DNA from: Shimazuella alba
GTDB lineage: Bacteria > Bacillota > Bacilli > Thermoactinomycetales > Thermoactinomycetaceae
Assembly: GCF_009831235.1 (NCBI RefSeq)
Contig: NZ_WUUL01000001.1
Coordinates: 248,001-312,000, forward strand
DNA length: 64,000 bases
Reading direction: 5' to 3'
Numbering within the stretch: the stretch's first letter is position 1; every line of letters begins with the position of its first letter. Below the pieces are notes generated by a model, which saw only the letters and a list, made by a program, of their open reading frames with translations, did no database searches and had not been told where the DNA came from. A program made the position numbers and the translations under genes. This document shows, piece after piece, positions 44,748-54,628 of this stretch.

Positions 44748-45488
44748 ATGTTACATGTAGAAGGTAAAGTAATAATTTTAACTGGTGCTTCTAGTGGTAT
44801 TGGTGAGGCAACCGCTAGACTTTTGGCTCAAAATGGCGCTAAGGTGATTCTGGCAGCTAGAAGAGAAGAACGATTGCTTTATCTTCAAAGAGAATTACAA
44901 CAAAGAGGGCGGATAGTGGAATACAAAGTCACTAATGTTTCATCTCAAAGCGAAGTAGAAGATTTAGTCATGTATACGATCGAAAAATTCGGACACGTAG
45001 ATGTTTTGATTAATAACGCAGGAATCATGCCACTTTCATATTTACATGAAAGAAAAGTCTCTGAATGGGACCAGATGATAGATGTAAATATGAAAGGAAT
45101 TCTATATGGAATTGATTCAGTACTTCCCCATATGCGAAAACAGAAAAAAGGTCATATTATAAATGTTTCTTCTGTTACAGGTCATATTGTCCATAAGACA
45201 TGGGCAGTTTATTCCGGGACAAAGTTCGCAGTCAGAGCGATTACAGAGGCACTCAGGCAAGAGGAGGTGAAAAACAACATACGTACTACTATCATTTGCC
45301 CTGGAGGCGTGAAGACGGAATTAGCCAATACTATATCAACAGAATCGATCAAGAAAGAAATAGATGATAGTATGGATATAGCACTGTCTCCAAATGCAAT
45401 AGCAAATGGAATACTCTATGCTCTGTCTCAACCAGAAGAAATAGCAGTAAATGAAATAATTATCAGACCAACACGACAGGAGTTATGA
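44748..45488 (+). CDS. Short-chain dehydrogenase/reductase
   Basis: Classical SDR: TGASSGIG (residues 12-19) for the cofactor, NNAGIM (about 89), catalytic Ser in NVSSVTG, YSGTK (Tyr/Lys). R residues after the first strand (AARREERL) suggest NADPH. Length (246) is usual. AGAGGTG lies 7 bases before the ATG. It is followed after 4 bases by the MerR gene. Substrate unknown. Confidence 0.88.
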   Translation: MLHVEGKVIILTGASSGIGEATARLLAQNGAKVILAARREERLLYLQRELQQRGRIVEYKVTNVSSQSEVEDLVMYTIEKFGHVDVLINNAGIMPLSYLHERKVSEWDQMIDVNMKGILYGIDSVLPHMRKQKKGHIINVSSVTGHIVHKTWAVYSGTKFAVRAITEALRQEEVKNNIRTTIICPGGVKTELANTISTESIKKEIDDSMDIALSPNAIANGILYALSQPEEIAVNEIIIRPTRQEL

Positions 45489-45492
45489 GGTC

Positions 45493-45873
45493 ATGGGATA
45501 TACAATCGGAGAGATTGCCGAGACTACCGGATTATCCATCCACACATTACGTTACTATGAAAATGAAGGTATTATGCCTTCTGTTAAACGAAATGGCAGT
45601 GGAATTCGAATCTATGAGAAGACAGACTTGGAGGTTCTCCAATTTATATGTTGCCTCAAAGAAACAGGTATGCCTGTAATAGACATTAAGAAGTTTGTAA
45701 ATCTCCTTGTACAAGGTGATCATACCATAGAGCATCGAATAGACTTATTACTAAAGCAAAAGGAAAACGTTCAATCTCAAGTAAATCAATTGATGTCTTA
45801 TATTCAGATGTTGGATAGGAAAGTACAGCTTTATAAGACAATATTAGCAAACAAAAACGAGTGTCAGGAGTAA
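45493..45873 (+). CDS. MerR family transcriptional regulator
   Basis: The helix-turn-helix YTIGEIAETTGLSIHTLRYYENEGIMP (residues 3-29) and wing are typical MerR. A long dimerisation helix follows (about 75-120), without the Cys pattern of metal sensors, so it resembles the AdhR/YcgE subgroup that senses electrophiles or organic stress. Start ATG after ATGAGGTC. Second gene of the SDR operon. Confidence 0.88.
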   Translation: MGYTIGEIAETTGLSIHTLRYYENEGIMPSVKRNGSGIRIYEKTDLEVLQFICCLKETGMPVIDIKKFVNLLVQGDHTIEHRIDLLLKQKENVQSQVNQLMSYIQMLDRKVQLYKTILANKNECQE

Positions 45874-46173
45874 TTAAGGGACCAGGGAATTACCCAAAAC
45901 CAGCATACGGCGACGGATTCGAGGAAACCAGAAGTATGGATGGCTGCAAACAACGCAACGACTCGATCGTTCATAGGAGCATCCTTGCGGGGTTCAGTAA
46001 ATCATATTGGATCTAGTTCGACTATGACACTTACAGTATGGTAGGATGGGAGGTTGTTTTTCGACAAGGTCAGGGTGGCTGTTCTAGTCTGTTTAATTCC
46101 ATTATGACTAAGTTGATCCTCAGTCGCTGTTAAGGGTTCTATCGTTATTTTTCCAGCTTCGGAAAAAGGGAGC
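45874..46173. other. Gap with a Tn3 relic
   Basis: No gene. Holds the relic at 46066-46136. Confidence 0.4.
46066..46136 (+). repeat. Dispersed Tn3 left-end relic, copy 5
   Basis: GTCAGGGTGGCTGTTCTAGT resembles the terminal repeat at 22330 (GACAGGGTTGCTGCTCTAGT). ATTCCATTAT, CCTCAGTCGC and GGTTCT follow as in copy 4. Confidence 0.55.
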
Positions 46174-46209
46174 GACCCGGAACACAATGGTGTTTCGGGT
46201 CTGTTTGTT
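46174..46209. terminator. Hairpin terminator
   Basis: GACCCGGAACAC and GTGTTTCGGGTC form a strong stem with a 4-base loop; TGTTTGTT follows. Confidence 0.6.
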
Positions 46210-46250
46210 AGCTAGTCGAAGCAAGTACCATTTCAACGTCGAAATATCTC

Positions 46251-46418
46251 CTAGGTTTCCGGCTTAAAGAAGAGGGTTACCTTCCGATTTCTGCTGACAT
46301 CAGTAGGGTTTTCATCTGTAGAGTGAGTACTCAACGTTATTCTCTTTCTCTCAAGATTTAGTACCTCCACCACATCTGCTTCATTCTCATCATGTTGCAA
46401 GAGAAATTCATATTCCAA
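46251..46418 (-). pseudogene. Fragment of an unknown gene
   Basis: The minus frame reads LEYEFLLQHDENEADVVEVL, NLERKRITLSTHSTDENPTD, VSRNRKVTLFFKPET before TAG. It has no RBS and only a TTG to start. It looks like the C-terminus of a lost protein. Confidence 0.35.
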
Positions 46419-46467
46419 AACTTCTATGTTATGATCATTTGATAGCGAGTAAAATGTGGGTGAGAAG

Positions 46468-47133
46468 ATGGATAATTGGATTCAAAAACTAGTTGATCAG
46501 CATGATATAAATCTAGACAAGAAAAAGTTAACACAGAAGCAAAGAAATATTTTAGAGTCGGCCATTCAACTATTTGCTGAGAAAGGCTATAACGGAACAA
46601 CCACCAACGAAATTGCAAAGCTAGCCGGAGTAGCTGAAGCCACTATTTTTAAACATTATCGTTCCAAGAAAGGACTACTTTTGCGTTTAGTAATTCCAGC
46701 TATTGCAAAGTTTGCAAGTCCCTTTATATTGAATCCGTTGGTTCAAATCTTGGAACAAGATAAACCTATTGAAGTAATTCTGGAAGAATTAATACAAGAT
46801 AGAGTCACATTAGTGGAGAACAATTGGAGAACGATACGTATTGTTATTGTAGAGAGTTTGTTCCATTCTGATTTGAGAGAAGCCCTCCAAGAAATGATTG
46901 CAAATCGTGTAATTGCAAACGTGGAACAGAAAGTGAATCGTTTAAAAGAGCAGGGGAAACTAAGGAGAGATTTACCAAATCGTATACTATTAAGAGGCAT
47001 TATATCTCAAGTATTTGGCTTCTTGATAGCTAAAAACGTACTTTCTGAGTCATTGAGTGCAGGTGGAGAGCTGGAAGAATTAAAATGGACAGTGGAAATG
47101 ATGCTACATGGTATAAAAGGAGAACCTGAGTAA
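46468..47133 (+). CDS. TetR family transcriptional regulator
   Basis: N-terminal helix-turn-helix: KQRNILESAIQLFAEKGYNG then TTTNEIAKLAGVAEATIFKH YRSKK (about 17-62). The ligand domain fills the rest (221 aa). The ATG at 46468 has GGGTGAG 5 bases upstream. The regulated gene is not adjacent in an obvious way; it may act on itself or a lost neighbour. Confidence 0.88.
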   Translation: MDNWIQKLVDQHDINLDKKKLTQKQRNILESAIQLFAEKGYNGTTTNEIAKLAGVAEATIFKHYRSKKGLLLRLVIPAIAKFASPFILNPLVQILEQDKPIEVILEELIQDRVTLVENNWRTIRIVIVESLFHSDLREALQEMIANRVIANVEQKVNRLKEQGKLRRDLPNRILLRGIISQVFGFLIAKNVLSESLSAGGELEELKWTVEMMLHGIKGEPE

Positions 47134-47160
47134 AAAATTGTCCAACTCAGGTTCTTTTTC
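47121..47160 (+). terminator. Terminator of the TetR gene
   Basis: AGAACCTGAGT and ACTCAGGTTCT pair, overlapping the stop codon, then five T. Confidence 0.75.
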
Positions 47161-47619
47161 ATCTTCTTCATTATTTTTAGTAGAGAAATACATACACGAA
47201 ACATATTCGTCTTAAAGGAAGTATTCTTTCCTTGTTGCTTCATTTTCTACGACAACTGGAAATGCTCATCGTCATAAGAAACCTGAATGCTCCATTCAAC
47301 TTCAAAAACCAATTTGGACTAAGTTACTACTATTATTAGAAATTGAACTTATGTGTAGTTGTTTGTAAAATAGATGATGTGATAATTGATCCTATCCAAG
47401 TTTGAGGGAGTCATGAAAGCATTTCATGAAGTCAGATTCCCCACCATGATTCCTAATTTATTCAAACTAGTAAATAATGATATGTTTTGAAGGTATTTCA
47501 TTCTACAAGCAATAGTGATACGCTATGATATGGTTATAGTGGAGACAGAAAGGTGTTTGACTACCTTAAAGTGACTCCTACATCTTTTCTGCAAATTTCA
47601 CAGTAAAAGGTTGGTAAAA
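47161..47619. other. Upstream region of mqo
   Basis: No gene. GGGAGTCATGAAA and TTTCATGA with nearby GATTCCCC (about 47406-47446) form a hairpin, possibly a relic terminator or leader structure. Confidence 0.4.
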
Positions 47620-49116
47620 ATGAGCAACAGAGAAACGAAAACAGATGTGATTTTAATTGGTGCGGGAATCATGAGTGCGACTTTGGGGACACTTTTGAAA
47701 GAACTGGTACCGGAATGGAAAATTACAGTGTTTGAGAAGCTGCCAAACGCAGGACAGGAGAGCTCTAACGAATGGAATAATGCGGGGACCGGACATGCGG
47801 CACTGTGTGAGCTTAATTATACGGTAGAAAAATCGGATGGATCTGTAGATATTAGTAAAGCGATAAAAATAAATGAACAGTTTCAGCTTTCCATGCAGTT
47901 TTGGTCTTATCTTGTTAATAGGAAGCTGATACATAATCCACATGATTTTATCATGCCATTACCTCATATGAGTTTTGTACAGGGGGAACAAAATGTAGCG
48001 TTTTTAAAGAAACGTTTTGAAGCGCTGTCAAACCACCCGCAGTACCAAGATATGGAATTTTCTGATGATCCAGAAAAACTGATGAAATGGATTCCCCTTA
48101 TCATGCAAGGTCGTGCATCAAATGAACCTATAGCAGCAACAAAAATAGACTCTGGAACAGATGTTAACTTTGGTGCTTTAACACGTATGTTATTTGATCA
48201 CTTAGGGAATAAAAATGTCGATATTCACTACAAACATAGTGTGAATAATATTAAACGTGGAAACGACGGATTGTGGGAATTAAAAGTACGGGATCTCGAT
48301 AGTGGAGATATGGAACATCATACTGCAAAGTTCGTTTTTATAGGAGGAGGGGGAGGAAGCCTTCATTTACTACAAAAATCCGGCATTCCAGAAGGAAAGC
48401 ATATCGGAGGATTTCCAGTAAGTGGAATATTTATGGTTTGCAATAATCCAGATGTGACTGCACAACATCATGCAAAAGTATATGGAAAAGCTAAGGTTGG
48501 TGCTCCACCAATGTCTGTTCCTCATCTGGACACCAGATATATCGAAAATAAAAAATCGTTACTATTTGGGCCATTTGCTGGTTTCTCACCAAAGTTTTTA
48601 AAAGAAGGTTCCATGTTCGACTTAGTAACTTCCATAAAACCAAATAATGTCCTAACGATGTTGGCGGCAGGTGCAAAAGAGATGTCACTGACGAAATACC
48701 TGATTCAACAGGTGATGTTATCAAAAGAACAGCGAATGGAAGAGTTGCGTGAGTTTATCCCAAACGCAAAAAGTGAGGATTGGGATTTAGTAGTAGCAGG
48801 CCAACGTGTACAAGTTATCAAAGATACTGCTAGTGGAAAGGGAACGCTTCAATTCGGTACGGAAGTCATTACTGCCGCTGATGGATCGATTGCAGCATTA
48901 CTAGGTGCTTCTCCTGGTGCTTCTACGGCCGTTCACGTAATGCTTGAAGTCATCAAAAGATGTTTCCCATACCAGATGAAAGAGTGGGAACCAAAAATCA
49001 AAGAAATGATTCCCTCTTATGGCGTTCCTCTACTGGAAAATCCATCGCTTCTAAATGAGATTCATAATTTAACTGCGCAAACGCTAGGTCTAAGCGGAAA
49101 AGCAGCTGGTTTTTAG
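47620..49116 (+). CDS. mqo: Malate:quinone oxidoreductase
   Basis: FAD fold [20 protein letters not shown] (about 10-29), [21 protein letters not shown] (about 49-69), the [18 protein letters not shown] block and GFPVSGIF are diagnostic for Mqo. It oxidises malate to oxaloacetate and feeds the quinone pool at the inner membrane face, in the TCA cycle. Length (498) is usual. AAAAGG lies 9 bases before the ATG at 47620. Monocistronic. Confidence 0.93.
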   Translation: MSNRETKTDVILIGAGIMSATLGTLLKELVPEWKITVFEKLPNAGQESSNEWNNAGTGHAALCELNYTVEKSDGSVDISKAIKINEQFQLSMQFWSYLVNRKLIHNPHDFIMPLPHMSFVQGEQNVAFLKKRFEALSNHPQYQDMEFSDDPEKLMKWIPLIMQGRASNEPIAATKIDSGTDVNFGALTRMLFDHLGNKNVDIHYKHSVNNIKRGNDGLWELKVRDLDSGDMEHHTAKFVFIGGGGGSLHLLQKSGIPEGKHIGGFPVSGIFMVCNNPDVTAQHHAKVYGKAKVGAPPMSVPHLDTRYIENKKSLLFGPFAGFSPKFLKEGSMFDLVTSIKPNNVLTMLAAGAKEMSLTKYLIQQVMLSKEQRMEELREFIPNAKSEDWDLVVAGQRVQVIKDTASGKGTLQFGTEVITAADGSIAALLGASPGASTAVHVMLEVIKRCFPYQMKEWEPKIKEMIPSYGVPLLENPSLLNEIHNLTAQTLGLSGKAAGF

Positions 49117-49269
49117 CTATTGTCGATACAAAAACCAAGGTATGAAATGAAAAGTAACATTTTATTAGTTTGGCGCATGAAGACCATGATTTTTTATTTT
49201 AGTCAGCGGTCTGAATGCGCCTTTGTCATTTGGAAACTTTCACTTTACTTACTAAAAAAATCTTCCCCT

Positions 49270-50100
49270 TTAAAATTTAAAATTATCAGGGTCTTGTCCT
49301 GCTCTAAGATTTTCATTAAGACCATTAATAGCAATCATTTCTTCATCTGTTAATACAAAATCAAAGATATTTGCATTCTCCCTAAGTCTTTCCACCTTAG
49401 TAGTTTTAGGAATAGTGATTACTTCATTTTGTAAATCCCAACGTAAAATAACTTGGGCAACTGTTTTAGCATGTTTCTGTGCAATCTCTATTAATACTGG
49501 ATTATCTTGAAGTCTTCCTCTCATTAATGGAGACCAAGCCTCTAATTGGATATTTTCTTGTTTGCAAAAAGTACGTAAGTCGTTTTGCGTTAATTTTGGG
49601 TGATATTCTACTTGGTTAACCATCGGTATTACATTTGCATCTTTCATGATATCTTTCAAGTGATGGATTTGAAAATTACTAACCCCAATCGCTTTTATTT
49701 TTTTCTCTTTGTATAAAGTCTCAAGTGCTTTCCAGGTATCTTTATAAAGATTGGGAACAGGCCAATGGATCAAATATAGGTCCAGATAATCTAATTGCAA
49801 ACGATTTAAACTATCATGAAATGCTTTTAAAGTAGAATCATATCCTTGGTCTGTGTTCCAAACCTTCGATGTAATAAAAAGATCTTCTCGTGGAATAGAA
49901 GAGGCGTGAATAGCTTTACCCAATCCTTGTTCGTTTTGATATAAAGCAGCAGTATCAAAACTGCGATAACCAAACTCTAGTGCTTTTTGAACCGTAGTGA
50001 TCATTTCTTTTCCTTCCGGGATTTTGTATACACCTAATCCAAACCAAGGCATTTTGACACCATTAGCCAATGTGGTAGTGGAGTGGATATTATTTATCAT
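49270..50100 (-). CDS. Aldo/keto reductase
   Basis: AKR family with catalytic residues visible: FDTAALYQNE (Asp 49, Tyr 54 by position), ITSKVW (Lys), LIHWPVP (His). GVSNF and the C-terminal IPKTTKVERLRENANIFDF bind NADPH. Related to B. subtilis YtbE/YvgN, which reduce glyoxal-type aldehydes. GGAGG lies 10 bases before the ATG. The DNA around the 3' end is A/T-rich without a clear terminator. Confidence 0.9.
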   Translation of the reverse strand: MINNIHSTTTLANGVKMPWFGLGVYKIPEGKEMITTVQKALEFGYRSFDTAALYQNEQGLGKAIHASSIPREDLFITSKVWNTDQGYDSTLKAFHDSLNRLQLDYLDLYLIHWPVPNLYKDTWKALETLYKEKKIKAIGVSNFQIHHLKDIMKDANVIPMVNQVEYHPKLTQNDLRTFCKQENIQLEAWSPLMRGRLQDNPVLIEIAQKHAKTVAQVILRWDLQNEVITIPKTTKVERLRENANIFDFVLTDEEMIAINGLNENLRAGQDPDNFKF

Positions 50101-50192
50101 GATTAAAAGACCTCCATTATCAATATAGTTAATTGTATTACTTCTGTAATAACCTATCAGATGCCTTTCTTTCTATTATGGGTAATAAAAGC

Positions 50193-50220
50193 AAAAAAGA
50201 ACCTGATCTAATCTAGGTCC
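50193..50220 (-). terminator. Terminator of the EamA transporter gene
   Basis: On the minus strand ACCTAGAT and GATCAGGT pair, followed by six T. Confidence 0.6.
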
Positions 50221-51107
50221 AGCGTTACAACAGATTCTTTTTTACGTATTTTCCATGGGATCTCTGCTAATATAATACCAATGATGATAGATGAGCAGCC
50301 AATGAGTTCTATCCCGGAAAGTGTAATCTCATTAACTAAATAATCCCCTAAGGCTGCAAATACTGGTTCTAATGTGAAAATGATTGCAACCCGAGCGGAA
50401 GAAATCTGCTTCTGTACAAGGGTTTGACCAACAAACGCAAAAACAGTAGCAAATGCAGACGTCACTAGCACTGCTGTCCAAACGGTTGGTCTAAGTAAAA
50501 CTGTCGGGTGAAAGGATTCATAAAAAGCAGCTAGAATCCCGCTACACACCGTTACTGTGAGTAGTTGCCATATCACAAAGGGATAAGTAGCTAATTTTTT
50601 GGTATACTGTCCTGTTAATGCAATTTGAATCGCAAATGCTACAGCGCATCCCAGAGCAAGGATATCCCCGAGATTCATCCCCACAATGGAACCAGACAGA
50701 AAGTATAGTCCAATAACAGAACACAAAATCCCTATTAAAGTCGGAAATTTTATGCGTTGTTGAAAAAATAATAGTGTGACAAAGGGAACAAAAGCAACAT
50801 TCATTCCTGTAAAGAAACCGGATTTTCCTGATGTTGTATAAAGAAGGCTAAACGTTTGCAAACCGAATCCTAGAAAAAGAAAAAAACCGATTCCTATTCC
50901 ACTTAGGATAGCAGCTTTGTTCCAGACATTTTGTTTTATGAAAAGTTTATTAACCAGCCACAACAGAAGAAAGGCTACAAAAAAACGGATAGCTAAAAAA
51001 GAATAGGGAGGTAGGTCTTTGATAGCATCCTGTACTACGACAAATGTGATCCCCCATACAAAACTAATGGAGATAAGTACAATTTCTGGTAGAAAGCGTT
51101 TGGACAT
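50208..51107 (-). CDS. EamA (DMT superfamily) transporter
   Basis: Ten membrane helices in two EamA halves; FVWGITFVVVQDAIKDLPPYSFLAIRF is the start of the first. It probably exports small metabolites; the substrate is unknown. The ATG at 51107 (MSKRFLPE) has AAAGGAGGTGG 4-7 bases upstream; the longer frame begins inside that site. Confidence 0.87.
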   Translation of the reverse strand: MSKRFLPEIVLISISFVWGITFVVVQDAIKDLPPYSFLAIRFFVAFLLLWLVNKLFIKQNVWNKAAILSGIGIGFFLFLGFGLQTFSLLYTTSGKSGFFTGMNVAFVPFVTLLFFQQRIKFPTLIGILCSVIGLYFLSGSIVGMNLGDILALGCAVAFAIQIALTGQYTKKLATYPFVIWQLLTVTVCSGILAAFYESFHPTVLLRPTVWTAVLVTSAFATVFAFVGQTLVQKQISSARVAIIFTLEPVFAALGDYLVNEITLSGIELIGCSSIIIGIILAEIPWKIRKKESVVTLDLD

Positions 51108-51469
51108 CTGGCCACCTCCTTTTTTCAAAAACCCCTATAAGAATACCACATAAACTAAGGGATTCGTAGATTTTAAGAATGATGTTTTTATAAATGACTA
51201 TAAAACGCTATAGAGAAGGAGTGATCTGATATCCTTTTTGACAATAATAAGGAATCACATTGTTGAAAAAAGAGGAAATGACCACAACAAGAAACTTTCA
51301 TCCTTTGAAAAAATCATAATCGTAAGGATGTTATAAATGTTTCATTACAAACATGGTATGATGAAATATGTAAATTATCTTTTTTTATCGCGTTAAAATG
51401 GCAAGCAATAATCTTTAGTTGAGGATAATGAAACGTAGAAGGAAAAAAGTAAATGAAAGGAGCTTTAAT
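51108..51469. other. Gap
   Basis: Lies between the EamA gene (minus) and the small membrane gene (plus). It should hold both promoters. No gene seen. Confidence 0.4.
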
Positions 51470-51760
51470 ATGAACACATTATTAATCAATACAATAGGGA
51501 CAGAAGTTGTTCTGTTGATTTCCATTTTTCTTTTACACCTGTCAAGCAAGAAAGACAAAAAAGCTATTATCATTCATTCCCTCCTTTTTATAATAGGTGG
51601 AATTCCTCTTATATATCTTGCTATTGATCATTCAACAAATGATTATAGCGATGCAAATATTGGATTAGGCCTTATTTTTATATATACTTGGATTTTTAGT
51701 CTAGTAACCATTGTTGTTGGTATAATAAAACTTATGTTGAAAAAGAAAAAATCATCTTAA
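51470..51760 (+). CDS. Small membrane protein, unknown (96 aa)
   Basis: Three helices (about 5-22, 31-47, 61-83) and a Lys-rich end. AAAGGAG lies 8 bases before the ATG at 51470; the frame from 51419 is less likely. No family recognised. Confidence 0.6.
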   Translation: MNTLLINTIGTEVVLLISIFLLHLSSKKDKKAIIIHSLLFIIGGIPLIYLAIDHSTNDYSDANIGLGLIFIYTWIFSLVTIVVGIIKLMLKKKKSS

Positions 51761-51916
51761 AATGCACCCTCTTTGTTTTATCTGTGACAATTTGTACATC
51801 GCAGTCTTAACAATGAAATAATAATTCATCTTTCATCTGGCTTATATTGTTTTTATCCTTAAAATAAAACGGTAGAATATAATTGTAGATTCTGTGCTGG
51901 AATTAATGTGATGAGG

Positions 51917-51957
51917 AAAAAACCTGAGTGAAGCTTATGTTCATTCAGGTTTTTTTC
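51917..51957. terminator. Strong terminator
   Basis: AAAAAACCTGAGTGAA and TTCATTCAGGTTTTTT pair. It ends the small membrane gene region. Confidence 0.7.
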
Positions 51958-51995
51958 GAATATGCTAGGAGAAAAGATTAAAAAGGAAGAAAGGT

Positions 51996-52334
51996 ATGCC
52001 TAGTAAAGATTATCTCTATCCAATCGAATATACACTTGAGCTAATTGGTGGTAAATGGAAAACAATGATTTTATTTGTTCTCATGGAAGAAGGGACGAAA
52101 CGATTTGGTGAATTACGAAGCATAATAAGTGGTATTACACAAGGTGTATTGACTACTCAATTGCGTGAGTTAGAGAAACATGGTCTAATTAATCGAAAAA
52201 TTTATCCTACTGTACCTCCAAAGGTAGAATATTCGCTCACACGATTTGGCCAATCCTTATATCCCGTATTAAAAGGAATGTGTACTTGGGGCAGTGAACA
52301 TTTAAATAATAAGAAGAATGATTTATCGGATTAG
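51996..52334 (+). CDS. HxlR family transcriptional regulator
   Basis: Winged helix of HxlR type: YPIEYTLELIGGKWKTMILFVLMEEGTKRFGELRS and the wing LINRKIYPTVPPKVEYSLT. Length (112) is usual. AAAAAGGAAGAAAGG precedes the ATG. It converges with the oxidoreductase gene and overlaps it by 12 bases at the 3' ends. HxlR regulators often control redox enzymes such as this neighbour. Confidence 0.88.
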   Translation: MPSKDYLYPIEYTLELIGGKWKTMILFVLMEEGTKRFGELRSIISGITQGVLTTQLRELEKHGLINRKIYPTVPPKVEYSLTRFGQSLYPVLKGMCTWGSEHLNNKKNDLSD

Positions 52335-52862
52335 AATTTCCCTTGATTCATATATGTGTTTTTTGTATCGAACTGCTTCCTTTTGGAGATATTCTGTACT
52401 CCCTTTATTTGCATTGTAAGTAACAAAAGCAGGAAGAAATGTTCCATTACAACGCATAATTGTTGTTTGAATTGGTTTTAATAATTCGCTGATAGAGAAC
52501 CAGTTGTACCCTCCTGAACGGTATTGGTTCTCTGTCCCTCCTGTTGTAGTAGCGATGAGAAACTCTTTACCTTTTAAATTTTCTCCACTAGGACCAAAAG
52601 CCCAACCAAAGGTGAATACATCATCAAACCATTTCTTTAAAAGCGGAGGGCAGCTATACCAATAAAAAGGAAATTGAAACACAATGCGGTCATATTCCAA
52701 AAGCAAGCGTTGTTCTTTTTCTACATCTATGATCCAAGTAGGATACTCTTGATAAAGATCTCGAATCCATATATTTGATTCTTGGGAAATTTCAGTAGTT
52801 AATATATGGTTAGCACGAGAATCTCTTCGGTTTGGATGTGCTAGGATCACCATTATTTTCAT
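52323..52862 (-). CDS. NAD(P)H oxidoreductase, flavodoxin-like (MdaB/KefF type)
   Basis: Flavodoxin_2 family: ILAHPNRRDSRAN (FMN loop), DRIVFQFPFYWYSCPPLLKKWFDDVFTFGWAFG, and TTGGTENQY (dicucleotide/flavin contacts). Such enzymes reduce quinones in the cytoplasm. GAGG ends 9 bases before the ATG at 52862; the first ATG at 52871 overlaps it, so the second is preferred. Confidence 0.87.
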   Translation of the reverse strand: MKIMVILAHPNRRDSRANHILTTEISQESNIWIRDLYQEYPTWIIDVEKEQRLLLEYDRIVFQFPFYWYSCPPLLKKWFDDVFTFGWAFGPSGENLKGKEFLIATTTGGTENQYRSGGYNWFSISELLKPIQTTIMRCNGTFLPAFVTYNANKGSTEYLQKEAVRYKKHIYESREILIR

Positions 52863-53153
52863 TTTCTTCATCCTCTAACAAGTTGATTTACTTACTTCTT
52901 TCATGAGTATGGCATGTTAAAAGGTGGAGGAAAAGTACTTAGTTAGTTCTGAGTAAGTATGTTGGATCGTACTATTGAGAGATAGAAAGGCTCTATAGCT
53001 TTTTGTAATACAAGGAAAATAATGCGACTTTGGTTATATGCTACAATGCACATACATTAGGCAGAAAATGAAAAAAGACAAATAAATTTTTGGATGGTAG
53101 ATTATCCATCAAGATGAAGTTAAATATTTTTCCTTAATTCACAATGGAAAGAG
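52863..53153. other. Gap
   Basis: Divergent promoter region between the oxidoreductase and GNAT genes. No gene seen. Confidence 0.4.
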
Positions 53154-53636
53154 ATGATTTTTTTGAAGATAAGAAATATCTGCTCTAGCGATTATCAATC
53201 TGTTATATCTGTCGTAAATGATTGGTGGGATGGTCGAGATATGGCAAAGTTGTTACCGAAGCTATTTTTCGATCACTTTTCTAGTACGAGCTACATTCTA
53301 GAAGAACATGGACAAATAGCAGGATTTTTGATCGGATTTATATCTCAAAGTAGAGATAAAGAAGCTTATATTCATTTTGTAGGTATACATCCAAAATACC
53401 GCAAACAGGGACTCGGCCGTCTCCTTTATGAACAATTTTTTGATGAAGTCAAGAAAAGGGGAGTGAAAATGGTTCGCTGTGTAACTTCTCCAGTGAACAA
53501 AACTTCCATCGCTTATCATAAAAAAATGGGGTTTTCGATCGAAGAAGGGGATCTGTGTGTGGATGGAATTTCTTTTCATTCTGATTATGATGGACAAGGG
53601 GGAGATAGAGTTTTATTTGTAAAATCGTTGGTATAA
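53154..53636 (+). CDS. GNAT family N-acetyltransferase
   Basis: Motif A reads VGIHPKYRKQGLGRLLYEQFF (about 80-100), with the acetyl-CoA loop K-Q-G-L-G. KTSIAYHKKMGFSIEEGD follows. 160 residues, one domain. Substrate unknown. AAAGAG is close to the ATG; TTG at 53163 is an alternative start. Confidence 0.85.
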   Translation: MIFLKIRNICSSDYQSVISVVNDWWDGRDMAKLLPKLFFDHFSSTSYILEEHGQIAGFLIGFISQSRDKEAYIHFVGIHPKYRKQGLGRLLYEQFFDEVKKRGVKMVRCVTSPVNKTSIAYHKKMGFSIEEGDLCVDGISFHSDYDGQGGDRVLFVKSLV

Positions 53637-53738
53637 GATGATTGTGGAGTTGAATTACTAATCGATAGAAAATATTCTAGATAGCGAATAGTTTAACCTA
53701 TTACATTTTTTTCTCATCCCTGTTAAACTAAAGGAGTA

Positions 53739-53975
53739 ATGTTCAAAAAACAATCTGCCTTGGAGAATCGTATGTACATTCTTCATCTGCCTCAGGGTGA
53801 AACCAAAGAAGGATACATCCAAAGAACGCTAAAAGAAGCGAAAAATCTGAAAAACCAAAAGCTTAGGAAGGCACTGGAAGACGAAATGTCAGTCATTCAG
53901 AATTCACGTACAAAAATCTGTGATGGTTCATGTGGTTATCCCCATTCTGGGACGCATGAATATACACTTTTCTAA
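53739..53975 (+). CDS. Conserved-looking small protein (66-78 aa)
   Basis: Charged helix (QRTLKEAKNLKNQKLRKALEDE) and a C-terminus with two Cys (KICDGSCGYPHSGTHEYTLF). AAAGGAG is only 2 bases before the ATG at 53739. The ATG at 53772 (MYILHLPQ) has TTGGAG 6 bases upstream and is the likelier start. Ends at a strong terminator. No family recognised. Confidence 0.55.
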   Translation: MFKKQSALENRMYILHLPQGETKEGYIQRTLKEAKNLKNQKLRKALEDEMSVIQNSRTKICDGSCGYPHSGTHEYTLF

Positions 53976-53980
53976 GCAGA

Positions 53981-54016
53981 AAAGCCCCAAGTAATCCTTT
54001 TACTTGGGGCCACAAT
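53981..54016 (+). terminator. Terminator
   Basis: GCCCCAAGTAA and TTACTTGGGGC pair with a short loop. Confidence 0.7.
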
Positions 54017-54541
54017 TTTATGTTGCTTTTTATATTTTTTCTTTTGATCTACTCGTAATCCAAACTGCCACAACTAGAATTAGCATGAGAAGATGGATAT
54101 GCATGCAGTTTATTTACTCTTGTAAGGAAGGGATATTCTTGTCCCATAAATTTGATCGTCAGATAAATATATTAAGGTAGCTGCGATGAAAAAGCAGGCA
54201 CACAATGGTATTTTTGAACTCAGCTTCAAGATCAAAAAGCCAATACAACTAACAATAATTTAGCTACTACATTCCCTAATACCAGTTGATTCGTCTCTAT
54301 CGATGGTGTCATTCCCATATAAAAGATCAATAGTTCGGCACCTGCTCGTAAAAACAATACAGCCAGTCGATTGAGTGGAAAGGATATAACTTTTTTCTTC
54401 GATCGATTTTATAAAGCGGATAAACGAAATCTGAAAAGAGTACAGGATTGGGACTGTCGATCGCAAAAAGCTTGATGTTAAAAATGGGTGGAAATCTTAC
54501 TGCTGAACTAAAAGGGAATGAATTATCCATGATTTGCGAAT
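54017..54541. other. Gene-free stretch
   Basis: No convincing frame; the longer ones lack sites and protein-like composition. Confidence 0.4.
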
Positions 54542-54583
54542 GGAAAAGGTAATGCCCTTCATGAAAGGCACTACCTTTTCCTA
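54542..54583 (-). terminator. Terminator of the DUF2238 gene
   Basis: GGAAAAGGTAATGCC and GGCACTACCTTTTCC form a 15-bp stem (one mismatch), about 45 bases after the minus-strand stop. Confidence 0.65.
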
Positions 54584-54628
54584 CATTTCTTGGGTTTTGA
54601 TTTAACTGTCATGGTTTTTTTGCATCGT